From NCBI GenBank assembly GCA_022496805.1, contig CM040086.1:8930501-8994500 (forward strand): a stretch of DNA of 64,000 nt. Reading direction: 5' to 3'. The stretch's first letter is position 1; each line of letters starts with the position of its first letter. The stretch is from Pohlia nutans (lineage: Eukaryota > Streptophyta > Bryopsida > Bryales > Mniaceae). Under the pieces are notes generated by a model, which had not been told where the DNA came from, searched no databases, and saw only the letters and a program-made list of their open reading frames with translations. The translations under genes were made by a program, and so were the position numbers. Shown one piece after another: positions 1 through 10,900 of the stretch.

Positions 1-439
1 AATACCATTTGTATGGTATGAATCTTCCAAATAAGATAATGTGAATTTTTGAATATTTACAAAAGTGATTAATGTCAAGTTTCAAACTTTCAATCTTAGT
101 TCAAAAAAAAAGAGTGACCTTAAATATGATTTTCCATAGTAAGTAGAATCAAATAATGGAAACCATACCTTCTTGTAGTGTATGTCATTCTAATTTCATT
201 ACAATATTTTTAAAAGTTTTTGTGTTAATTTTGGATTTTTAATTGAATTTCAAGAGAAAACCTTGCAAAATTACTTTAAAAATATTAATAATAAATATGA
301 TGAATCCAACCGTACGGATGTTATCTACACATTGACATTTACAACTTTGTTTTGTACATCAACTCCATTTTCGTTTTTCATCAACCATTTTATAACAAAT
401 GTTTGAAAACAATGTTGAATCGGGACGTTAAAGGGTTAA
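1..439. repeat. Right part of a TTAA-ended element, cut by window edge
   Basis: AT-rich sequence that closely resembles 33632-34185, for example the stretch around 140-230 against about 33850-33930. It ends in GGGTTAA at 436-439, which matches the end of many other elements here. No coding capacity is seen. The left end lies outside the window. Confidence 0.6.
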
Positions 440-514
440 TTTGAATATTTCCCTTATTTGAATAATAAAATCTGTAAATATTCAAAATATCTTCAAATCA
501 TGTTGAAAACTGTG

Positions 515-1125
515 ATCGGACGTCCACTGCACCGTCCGATCGGGCACGTTCTCAGTCGTCCGATCTTGCAGCCTTCCGATCGCGCCGTCCTGCCGTCCGA
601 CCCAATCATCCGTCCGATCCCGCCGTCCGCCATTCTAATCCCACTCGCCCGTCCGATTGGGCACATTCTCAATCGTCCGATCGGGCAGCCGCTCGCCCGT
701 CCGATCGAGCACCCAATCCCTCGTCCGACCCGTAGATGGAGATACCAAATTCATAGATTTCTCCGATTTCAGTGAATTATAATCTGCCCAGCACGAGGAT
801 GGGACTAAAGATCTCGTAGATTCCGTCGTAAACCTTAAACAACCGTCCGCCGTCCGCATAAACATTGCAAAGGGATTTTACCTCGCCGTCGGACATGGGC
901 GTCCGACCTGTCCGCCGTCCGACCTAGGAAAAACCGCCGTCCGACCTGTCCAGTCGTCCGATCGCGCCGTCCGCCGTTCGAACGCCGTCCGCTGAGGTAA
1001 AAACCCCGTCCGCTGTAGTAAAACCGCCGTCCGCTGTGGGTTTTTCAAAGTCACCGGACGCTGGGATGGGAACGTCTACGTCCAGCGGACGTCCGGACGC
1101 GAATGTCCGCGTCCCAGCGTCCGAA
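515..1125. repeat. GC-rich CGTCCG minisatellite-like tract
   Basis: Dozens of variants of CGTCCGAT, CGTCCGAC and CCGTCCG are packed into about 600 bases of an otherwise AT-rich region. Part of it has a longer unit (GTCCGATCGGGCAC-like, near 535-700). The right end holds inverted segments: GGACGCTGGGA near 1055 and TCCCAGCGTCC near 1112. The open frames across it encode only a repeating Arg-Pro-Ile pattern and look like a by-product of the repeat. Confidence 0.75.
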
Positions 1126-1718
1126 CAACCCTGACAGTGCGGCGTGCGTCATGCAACTTTGAGAGAACTTGTTGACAACCCAGAAATATAAAATATGAAA
1201 TTAGAAATTACTTGAACGCATGACAGGAAGAAACACAATGCAAAAAAAAAACATGGCTCTACTTGCGGTAGTGTAATGCAGTTGCACAATAGTTGCAGCA
1301 AGAAATGACAAGGCTTTCAATATTTTTTTGTTTCTGGGTTTTACCTTCCTCTATTTCAAGAACGCAAACGCAATAGTAGCAGGGGGCTGATGTGAATGGG
1401 CCATGATGACCCATTCACACCAAGAAGCTCCAACAGTTGTGTTACGTTCCTGGAATTCTGTTACGTTCCTGGAATTCTGCAAGGTAAATTTCAAGAATAA
1501 TATAAAATTTCTTGCGGTGTCAAAGCCTTGTCTCTTCCTACTTTTGACAAACGCATGTGTGTTAATGGAGAGCAAATTTCTTGTGGCACCTACAATACGT
1601 TGGAGCAACTTCTTGTATACGTTAGGTTAGAATTTTTGTTTTTACAGGAGCACAATCACTGTAACTACCAAAAACTTACGCGATGAACGTAGCTTCTCTG
1701 CTACACTACACTAAGTTA
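1126..1718. repeat. Ends of GGCCCATTCACA elements, head to head
   Basis: 1220-1405 resembles 3960-4127 and ends in TGTGAATGGGCC. Only 3-4 bases later another end, GACCCATTCACACC, begins at 1408, so 1391-1422 reads as a short hairpin. A second end, GGTGTGAATGGGCC, lies at 2330-2343. The 1408-2343 element would therefore contain the Harbinger-like insertion at 1719-2313. No gene is seen. Confidence 0.5.
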
Positions 1719-2313
1719 GGCCGCTTCACATTATAGCCGAAGGTCGAGAGGCCGTCGATTTCTACCAATCAAATTACAAGAAACCAATGGACCTTATTCG
1801 TTAAAAAGAGTGAAAGTGTAGTCTCAATTTTATCTTCGACTCGAGGATAAACCATTATAACTGTTGAGGTTTGCGACTATTCGGTAATTTGAGACTTTAA
1901 TATATTAATATATATGAAAACCTTTGATTGCCCAAAGGTTACAGTCTCATCTTATCTTCGAGTCGACGATAAATGACGATAATTGTTTTAGGGTTGAAGT
2001 CTCAATGACCATTTTGTCTCAATTTAACGAATAAGGCCTTCACTCTAGATGCCAAAGTCCAAAGGCCGTGAACCTTCAAAATGCTTACACATGGCAACAC
2101 TTTTTGACCAAGGTGACGGCCTCTTGAGAGGAAGTTTGGGTCCTACATTTTGCAAGACCCAAACTATGGTCGAGAGGCCGTCGATTTCTTTTCATAAAAA
2201 ATGAAACTATATTTTATTGCGTATTTTCAGTAGATTTCTTTGGACTCTCAACAAAGTTTGGACTCTCAATCCCACGGCCTCTCGACTTGGACGGCCATAG
2301 TGTGAAGCGGCCC
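1719..2313. mobile_element. PIF/Harbinger-like MITE, copy A
   Basis: Terminal inverted repeats GGCCGCTTCACA and TGTGAAGCGGCCC are flanked by TTA on both sides (1716-1718 and 2314-2316). The interior has inverted GAGAGGCCGTC motifs shared with 30371-31098 and 53568-53913. Termini beginning GG and a 3-bp TWA duplication are typical of PIF/Harbinger elements. There is no transposase. Confidence 0.8.
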
Positions 2314-2343
2314 TTAGTGTTGAGTGACTGGTGTGAATGGGCC

Positions 2344-3060
2344 AAGAGTCAGAGAACGGAAGGCTGACTCTCTCTAGATCTCTCTCTCGGTAGATAGCAA
2401 AGTAAAGCGCCGCGTGCTCCCAGGCCGGACAAAGCCAAGCTGCTCTGGCTGCGGAGCAACGAGGAATGTGTGCACATCATTCATACGTAAGTTATCTTAG
2501 TTACTGCTGTACGTGCGCAAAGGCCAACCCGCTCAATTCTTACTTGCCGTAGCAGCCGCTAGTCGCCATATATTCTTTATCTTCTGTCAGAGCTAGCATG
2601 ATTGTGGAACTCTTCAAGTTTCGGTCTGTTCTGCTTGCCTGCTTCAGACCGCCTTTCAAAAGCTAAGCCAATCTTTCTGTCTGTGTGACTGTGCCAGAGT
2701 GGCTAGGTTTAGCTAGCTAGACGTCAAGCTAGCTAGCCGCATGTGATCGAATGAAATTCAAAAGCTGCATGTCTGTTAGAATGACGACCGGCTGCAGTCT
2801 GGAACTATTATTCTTTCAGTACAGTCCATACTACACCCAGTGCATTGCGAGCTTCTGTGGCTGAGGACCCAAAAATTCCTCCAAGCATAAGTTATGTGGT
2901 CGCCGCTCTCATTGAAGGACGCCTGTGTAAAAATTATCAAACTGTAGTTGTTAATTACCCGAGCTGGGGTGGTTAAGTTCACACTAATATATTCAGCTAG
3001 GGCCATGATTTGTACAAATAATTAGGATTGAGTGTGTTAGTCTCAAGTTTAATGAACTTA
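2344..3060. other. Intergenic, no gene recognised
   Basis: Mixed composition, with GC-richer parts around 2400-2460 and runs of GCTAGCTAG-like sequence near 2710-2745. Open frames are short and without recognisable motifs. I cannot assign a function. Confidence 0.5.
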
Positions 3061-3192
3061 CACTACAACAGAATGAGGTTTTTTCAGTACTCACTTCTCA
3101 CTTCTCACTTGCTGAGTGCAACTAGTCACATAAAACAAAGTTCGTTTTTGTCTTATGTGACTAGTTACACTCACCAAGTGTTCCTTGTAGTG
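3061..3192. mobile_element. CACTA-type MITE, 132 bp
   Basis: Starts CACTACAACAG and ends TTCCTTGTAGTG, giving CACTA termini. It is flanked by TTA on both sides (3058-3060 and 3193-3195), a 3-bp duplication as expected for CACTA/EnSpm elements. The interior is itself largely palindromic around 3140. Confidence 0.75.
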
Positions 3193-3793
3193 TTATTAAT
3201 TCTGAGAAGTAAACTTTGTGCAATTCTGAGCCTGGAGATATGGTAACATTGAAGCGAGCTCATCTTCGAAGCTAGCTCAGGCTAGGGTCTCGAAAACAGC
3301 TGCAATTGACGTGCATCCAGCCTGAGCTCACGGAAGCAACCGACCTTTGATCATCTTCAGATTCCTTCTCGGACGATGAAAGGTTTCAATGGCGCCTGCA
3401 TTTCAATTCTAGTGAAGCGCCAAAATCACACATGCTCAGCAGCTGCTTGATTGAATTGCCAACGGCTGTACTTGAACGGTACAGCACATTACTCTTGTCA
3501 GGCATTGATGGTACGGCATGTAATTTTAGCCAGAAAATTAACTAAGATTAGTATATAAGTGGATTGCCGTACGCGTGCAAGTATCGCCTATATAATTAGC
3601 AGAATTTTATATATAATGTCATCATGCGAAAAGTTAAAGCAATACACTTTTGTTCAATTATTTACCGAGTTTTTCTTTCACTTTTGCACTGGAGACAGGC
3701 TTGCTTGGTACCGCAGTGTGTATTCAGTGAGGTTTCTCCTTGTGTGGTTTGGGCATTGGATTCCAGACCATCCAGTGTGATTCTAAAATTGAT
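3193..3793. other. Intergenic, no gene recognised
   Basis: No convincing open frame or RNA gene. The short frames at 3559-3854 overlap in different phases and have no family motif. Confidence 0.5.
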
Positions 3794-4127
3794 GGCCCAT
3801 TCACAACAGCCACTTGAACGTGCTTGCGCCGGGAATATGTGTCAGTCAAGGTGAATAGATCATAAAATAGTAAATAGATAAAATAGATGGTGAAAATAAA
3901 TCATAGTTTAATGCAATCTACAGTGGTGAAGACAGAAGTAAATAGTTTCACAACGCAAAAAATGAATGGCAAAGAATTTGCGATAGCAGAATGCAGTTGA
4001 ATAGTGCCTGCACAGTGTTCGCAGTAAGATAAGACAAGTGCAATATAACAAATCATTTCTTCAATTTAGCCACCCAAAATTCAGGAATGCACACGGACGT
4101 GCGTTGGATTTCTAGTGTGAATGGGCC
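3794..4127. mobile_element. Short element with GGCCCATTCACA termini
   Basis: Begins GGCCCATTCACA and ends TGTGAATGGGCC. The same termini occur at 1391-1422 and 2330-2343. The right half resembles 1220-1405. The termini are Harbinger-like, but I could not read a clear target duplication. Confidence 0.55.
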
Positions 4128-4139
4128 ATTTCTAAGGGA

Positions 4140-4322
4140 AACTTGTTACTGCAATTTAGCCTTTGGCTGTCCCTCTTTCTCTTTACTCTATTTTATTTTT
4201 CATTTTGCTTAGTTCTTAGCCGGCCCTGGCTGGGGCTTTCTTGTAGCTGTTTTCGTCTCACACTAAAGGTTTTCTTTATTAGTGCCAAAAATTAAATTAA
4301 ACTTTAAATAAATAAATAAAAT
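4140..4322 (+). mobile_element. LINE 3' end-like fragment
   Basis: A stretch with GCCGGCCCTGGCTGGGGC, then CTTTCTTGTAGCTG, ending in a degenerate A-rich tail (AAATAAATAAATAAAA). This is reminiscent of the 3' ends of plant L1-type LINEs. No reverse transcriptase sequence is present upstream, so at most it is a truncated copy. Confidence 0.35.
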
Positions 4323-4872
4323 TTTAAAAACTTTAACATGCTACTGCAACAACTGGTAAAATTGGTGAGGAAGACGTTCACGTTCATTTTCTTTATTTAT
4401 AAAAAAAGCCGGTGTTCACCTCACTCATTCAATTCACAAGGATTTGCTTCTTTTCTTTTTCATTTGAAAAGTAACTGTGTAATTGACGTTAACAAGAGAC
4501 GTTAACAAGAGGTGAATTTTAATTTTCTTTTAATTCTTTTTCATTTTAATACTTTCTGAAATAGGAGGGGCGTAAAGCTGCTTGCTTAGAAGATTCTCAA
4601 TACTCAAGAGGCACTCAAGATCAAGAGTTGGTGTTTGTCATAGATGACTATGGATGCCATAGAACAAATGTAAAAATTGACCAAGTGAAAGGAGTTGTTT
4701 TGTTAAATTATTAAAGCATCTTCAACGTATCATTTGAGACACAACAAAATGGATGAAAAGAATTTAAATGCAACCTTCTTTGTTCTGAAGTTTTGGTCAA
4801 CACTTTATATTTTCACTTTATATGAAGTACTCCAAATTATTGTCTATGATTAAGTTCTGGTGAAACTTGATA

Positions 4873-4978
4873 GGGGAGAGTAGTTTTGCCTCAATAACCC
4901 TTTGCCCAGTGGGCAATGAACATTACAAACAAACGCTTTATTCATGCCGGCCCATTTGGGTTCGGAGTTATTCGCTAT
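4873..4978 (+). repeat. Short interspersed repeat, copy 1
   Basis: About 105 bases containing a CCCTTTGCCCAGTGGGCA-like core, then CTTTATTCATGCCGGCC and GGTTCGGAGTT. Related copies occur at about 8486-8600, 35484-35606 and 57715-57800. The GGTTCGG piece is loosely B-box-like, so a SINE origin is possible but unproven. Confidence 0.5.
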
Positions 4979-5478
4979 CTTCAGGTGAAATATCGTACTT
5001 GACTATACATGTTGTGAAATCTTGTACATGATGATTTATGATTGGTTCACTAACTATACATTGGGCACATGTAGTGTGTAGGGTGGATCTCTAAAATTTA
5101 AAGTGTGGATGATACTCTACTTCTTGTTCCGAAAATTCCTCTTGTTCAATTTTAAAATAAAATAAAATAAAAATAAAAATATATTACCGTCACTTACCAT
5201 GGCGTTGACCATCATGTTCAAATAATAATACGCACACTTCATTAATGATCATAGAGTTGGAGTTGCTGAATGGGGAGTTTTCCAAGGGAACCGGTTTAAA
5301 ATTAATTTTTTTTACAAAAGCAACCGATTTTAGACAATAATCCATCCGGTTATTACATATGTATCACAAATTTTATCCAGATTTTAGCTTTAAACTATGA
5401 GTTTCAACCAGTAATTTGGCAATTCCATTCAGCTGATTTTACACTAATTGCCATTTATCCCCGTACATTGGTTCAAAC
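4979..5478. other. AT-rich intergenic, no gene
   Basis: A sequence near 5070-5160 recurs in inverted form near 5880-5945 (ACCTCTTGTTCAATTTT and its complement), so 5070-5945 may be an old element. Nothing else is recognised. Confidence 0.4.
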
Positions 5479-5772
5479 ATTTGTGTGTTGACTCCAGCCA
5501 TGGGTGTTTGGTGGAGCTGTAGCAATTACGCATCGGGTTACGCATGTGATGCACGATTTGCATCCGTCAGGCAGCAATGCGAGTCAGATGAGGAGGAGGT
5601 CAAAGTGTTCTACAATCTACATGTTGATAAAAGTTGTCCTTGCAGTTGCAGGGCATCTGTACATGGGACTGAATTCTGGGCTTCAATCTGGAGGGAATTT
5701 TCTTGTTCACAACATTACTCAGCATGTGACAGTACACCCTGACTGGGCCTCCTATAAGCACATGATAATATA
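5479..5772 (+). other. Coding-like fragment, unrecognised
   Basis: A GC-richer island with two overlapping open frames. The frame containing VVLAVAGHLYMGLNSG and GGNFLVHNITQHV reads most like a real protein, with a hydrophobic stretch. I do not recognise the family and see no matching neighbouring exons. It may be an exon of an undetected gene or a captured gene fragment. The two arms of a possible old element flank it. Confidence 0.25.
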
Positions 5773-6199
5773 GAGTTCTGTAACATTGTAGGTTAATAGC
5801 TCGTCTGACACAAATTAATTCAAAATATGATATAGTTGAAAAGTTTTGGAATCTATTTTTTCCAGAAAATTAATGTTACTTTAGTACACTCTACACTCCA
5901 TCGTATGACAATATTATTGTTTTAAATGAAAATTGAACAAGAGGTTTTTTTTTGTAGTTCCTTTTCTAAAGAAAATTTTGAATTGAAGGTGTAACTTACA
6001 ATAATGCTACTACAGAGACATGATTTGGCATTGTTGAGGAATGATGAATCTACAACAGCATTATAGAAAAGGAATCAAGCAAAGACAATTTGAGAATATT
6101 ATGTAAGCATACGAAGTTGGACACTTGTCCAACTTTGAGAAATCGTAACACAAAAAGAAATTGTAACTCACATGACAATCATACAAAGAAATCCATGTA

Positions 6200-7071
6200 C
6201 AGTCCCCTCCACAAAGTAAGGTAACCCCAATTTTGACTAGTCATAAACTCTTTCAAAATTTGACCTTTTTAGATCTATTTTTCAATACTAACCTATCAAA
6301 ACAATAGTTTTATACAACTTCAATGAACACACCAAATTTCAATTTATAAAAACAGAATTTTTGTTTTTGATAAGTTATTTTGTGTATCATTCATTGTGGT
6401 ACATAATGATTGATTGAAAAAAATTGGAGGCAATCTTTTAAATTTTTAATATACAAATATTTAGGAAACATTGATGTGCACATCTTACTTTTAAGAAAAA
6501 AATTCATTACCTAAGAAAAAATTTAAACTACAAAGAATTAAATATCAAGGGGTCACTAATCAAGAATTTGTACAACAAATTTCTCTAATCTAATTAGGTT
6601 TTCGCAAACCAATTGCACCATAGTACTCATAGGTATAAAAGTAGTCATTATATAAGGGTCAATTAGAAAAATATAATTTCAATTTAATAATATATATTTA
6701 ACAAAATTTAGGAAGGCAAGCCTTTAACATTGAATTCTCTAGAGTCTAAAATTTTCTTAGGTAATGCAGTTTTTTCCCAAAAGTAAGATACACAAATCAA
6801 TGTTTCCTATATATTTGCACAATAAAATTTTACAAAATCATCATCAATATTTTTCAGTCAACTATTATGTACCACAATTGAAAATACACAAAATAATTCA
6901 TCAAAAATAAAAAATTTATTTTTTGAAATTGAAATTTGATATGTTGATCAATATTGCATAAAACTATCATTTTAATAGGTTAATTTTGAAAAATGGGTCT
7001 ACAACGGTCAATTTTTTTTTTTAAATCTTACAAGTTGAAATGGGCGTTACCTTACTTTCTAGAGGGCACTG
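6200..7071. mobile_element. Tc1/mariner-like foldback element, 872 bp
   Basis: Termini are CAGTCCCCTCCACAAAGTAA at the left and, reading inward on the other strand, CAGTGCCCTCTAGAAAGTAA at the right, flanked by TA at 6198-6199 and 7072-7073. The arms continue to match across most of the element: the sequence around 6460-6530 is mirrored near 6750-6820. The whole unit is therefore a long inverted repeat. No transposase is present. Confidence 0.8.
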
Positions 7072-7387
7072 TACAAGATTCTGGTTATTACCCTTTTCAC
7101 ACTTGTCAAATTCCTTGTTATCACATTTAAATGCTACTTTTCGTGGCACAACATAGTGATTGTAATTATAGCGGGAATACACAATGAGAAAAATAGCAAA
7201 AATTCTGATAAACTTTTTTTCAAAAAATAAGTTGTTTTGTAAAGGGAAAATGGATTTCAGAGAATGCTTGTTTTGACTAAATTTATTTTTAGAAATAATT
7301 AAATATTAGGCACGAGGTACAAACTTGTATGGTAGCAGTGTTTTCCCATACAAGACCAAGAAGCCTGAATTGGGTCTCATGTTCATG
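7072..7387. other. AT-rich intergenic, no gene
   Basis: I see no open frame of interest, RNA gene or element terminus in this stretch. Confidence 0.5.
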
Positions 7388-7894
7388 CACTAGTAGCATA
7401 TTTATCGTTCTTCATTCCCCACTTTGTGGAAACAATGAATAGTGGCGGAATATTATACCTGTATTTCTATCTTCTTGTGACCAAAACTACTCACCAGCAC
7501 TAATACAACCAGTGATCTCAAAACTGGCTAATATTAGCTGGATTTCTACCCAAAAAATGAGGCTGCTAAACATACAAAGAAAGAACATGAAAAAAAAATT
7601 AAAATGTAGCGAGAATGCTCATCATGTTAAAAATATGTAGCAAGGGTATCATTATGGTATCACCATGGTATCACCTTAATATATCAAGGGTATTGCCGGA
7701 TATTATAGAGGTATCGTGAGTAGTACATTCACAAGGTAGCAAATTAAAGTATCTACCATTTATGTGGGAGGTAGCACCCTGTGCTAAATGTCATAAAGTA
7801 GTTCTGAGAGCACTGAATACAACCGATGTGCCTAGCGTGGTTTCATTCCTTTTTCATTTATAGTAAGTGAAAAAGGACACATTTACTACTAGTG
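7388..7894. mobile_element. CACTA-type element upstream of the O-fucosyltransferase-like gene
   Basis: Begins CACTAGTAGCATATTTATCG and ends GACACATTTACTACTAGTG, with ATG on both sides (7385-7387 and 7895-7897) as the 3-bp target duplication. It is non-coding. It ends 90 bases before the predicted start codon at 7985, so it lies in the promoter or leader. The same family occurs at 8605-8797, 52833-53015 and 53040-53231. Confidence 0.85.
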
Positions 7895-7984
7895 ATGGTC
7901 TTCCAACCAGTTCAAGAATGTCAGTCACGATGAGCTCACACACATTCCTTGTCATGCAACTGCCACAGCTGCTGCAGCTCTAGT

Positions 7985-10900
7985 ATGAAAGTAGCCAACG
8001 TACGTGATTTCGCTACCCCGAGCTCGAAAGGCAGCGCCATGAGGTGGTGCATTCGCTTCACTGCCTGCACGATTGTTTGCATGGTGGCCATGGCGACATA
8101 CATCCATCCCACTCAGTACCACCATCACTTCTTCTCAGCTCACAATCCCTTACATTTGGAGCTCTGGAGCAAACCTGCAGTCGCACGATGGATGCCATGC
8201 TCATGGTGGTGGGGAGCACCCCGAATAAGACCCACGGACAACTCCAACGGTTACATAATCATCGCATGTGCCGGGGGCTTGAACCAAATGCGCCGCGACT
8301 TCTGCAACGGCGTGGGCATCGCACGACTGCTCAACACCACTCTCTTGCTCCCGAGGTTCGAATTTCTTACAGGATATCGCCAACTTGCTATTTGAAAAAT
8401 GGGCTTGCTATGTAGCTATAAGAAAAATTGGGTCAAAAAAATTGAGCATATCAATGCCATAACCTTCCCTTATCATTGGTGGTAGAGCCAAGAACTGGTT
8501 CCAATGGCCCTTTGTCCGGTGGGCATTGGATCATTGTCAATATGAACAGACATTTCATTCATGTCGGCCTCGAAAGAGGTCTAGAGTTCTTATCTATTTA
8601 GAGCCACTTGTAGGAAATGTGTCGTTTTTCACTTACTATAATTGAAAAAGGAACGAAACCGAGCCACGCACATGGGTTGTGTCAATGTTGGTGAGTGGTT
8701 TTGATCACAAGAAGACAAAAATATTAACATAATATTCAAACGATATTCACCGTTTCCACAAAGTCGGGAATGAAAAACGACAGGTCTGCTACTAGTGAGC
8801 TAAGAACTCTATTGTATTTGTAATAAAAAGAATGCAAATCACCCAAAAAAAAAATCTTTCTGTTTTTCAAGTTTCAATTTTCAAATCGTTTGAGAAAATG
8901 AAAAAAAGTTAAAATCTCAGGTTCGAAGCTTCGCCCTACTGGAACGACACCAGCGGATTTTCTGAGCTCTTCGACGTTGAGTATTTTTTGGAAAGGGTTC
9001 ACGGCTGGGTGGACGTGCTGCGGGAGCTTCCTGTGGCGATGGCGGCAACGAAGCCCGTGGCCATCACTTGCCACAAAGGGAGCGGTCCCGTTGATTACAC
9101 TAAAACCCTCCTGCCGCAGCTTTTGCGGCACAAACTCATCCTGCTTCGGCCATCGGCGAGCCAGCTGAGGTCAGACCCTAACCGTAATATTATTATTGCA
9201 AAGAGAGCGCGATGTCAAGCTTGCTATCGATCTTTACGGCCGGTGAAGAGCTTGCGAGAAACGGCGGAATCGATTCTCAGTGCGCTTCCGCATCCTTTTG
9301 TGGCGCTCCACCTCCGATTCGAGCCTGACATGATCGCGTACAGCCGGTGTCGGTACAACAATCGCACCATGGCGTTTGTAGATGCAGTCCGAGGCGTCCG
9401 GCAGGTCAGGGAATTTTTTTGTGGCTATACAATCAAATCTCTCATGATGAAAATTTCCTACTTGTACAAATACTTGTAATTCTTTATTTACATACTCCTT
9501 ACGTGCATAAAGTCATTAAAAATATGGAGCAGTAAAAGTTGAAATTTATTCACATAGGTGTGTAAGAAGAATATGGCACTAGAGCTTCTTTATTAACCCC
9601 TAAAAGCCCGAGGGGTATTGGACAAAACATAGATGTGTTATAATATGTGCCTTCCATATGTTTGATGAAGGTTGGTTCAATAGACAAAATGTAGAGTATC
9701 ATCTTTCCAAATTATCCATACGGTCAAACTTCCAAAATAATCTTTAAATCATTTTTTAATGAATTTAAAAGCATTAACCTTCGAAAATTTGTATAAATTC
9801 CAGTGACGACGAAAGTCGGAGCTGGTTTAGCCTGCATTGGATGGTAGGTTCGTCGTCAAGACAATTCCATTTCATCACCATGACAGTTCTATTTCGCTTC
9901 GTCTCCAATACTGTTCCACACCATCTCCACGACAATTCCAAGTATAAAGGTTTCAAATTTGAGTCTGAAATGGTTGAGCCTTATGGTTACCCCGGCGATC
10001 AAAATTCCCTAGTAAAAGGCTCAAGATGAGTTTGCTCAGTGTTGAGCATTCAGTTCGATATTCTCTTATCAGCGAGCTTCTGTTCATATACCCGTTTGAG
10101 AAACGGATGCTTGCAAACCTTATGGGTTATGCTATGGTGACCGGAAAGGGCCAATTGAAGAAACGGTCGAGACGTTGGGACTTCAGTTTGCACGGGTCTG
10201 TTTTCCAGGGACTGAACAACAGCGACTGTTGATTCTTAATGTCAGTTCTGTATCATTGTCAAATTGAACGAAAACAATTGCCCTAAATTTTGGATTTGTG
10301 AAGCCATTGAATAAAAGCTGCGAGGATCTGGCATGAAATTTAGCTGTTTGGTATGCACAGTGATGGTTTTCAGGGTCACGAGTATTCTCCTGCTTAAGGT
10401 GCCTCATGCCTCACTGGTGTACGATGCCTCAGTCGGTTCCAGTTCCAGGCTGTATCAAAGTGCAGGTGGGATCGGAGTGCAGGAAAGCGGATGTAGGAAG
10501 TGGTCATTTCTTTTTCAGATGTCTCGAATATTTTCAGTTGTCTGAGATCAAAAATAGTTTGCTGATTGTGGAGTGTTCTACAATTCGTGAAGAAGTTTAA
10601 AGAAAGTTCTGGTCATGGATTACTTCGGTACTCTGGATGTTGTGTTAGTACTTCGAGAAAACATAACGTGTATGCAAGGAATACGGTTAGCGAATCAATA
10701 TCAATATGTTTGTTCGTCCATTACTGATGAGCACCGTTTCAAGATGGCATGAATAAATTACCTGATGGGCCCTTGTACCTTAGTTGCTTCGTTTTACTAG
10801 ACGTTTACTGATGCTTCTTTGATGATCTATTTGGTGATGTGAGAAATTACGTAATGTTAATTGTATCTGATTTTGCCTTGTCCTCTGATGGTTTTGCAAT

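Noticed and set aside
458..775. 105-aa frame with repeated Arg-Pro-Ile
   Set aside because: It is a direct product of the CGTCCGAT tandem repeat. Overlapping frames on both strands are open for the same reason.
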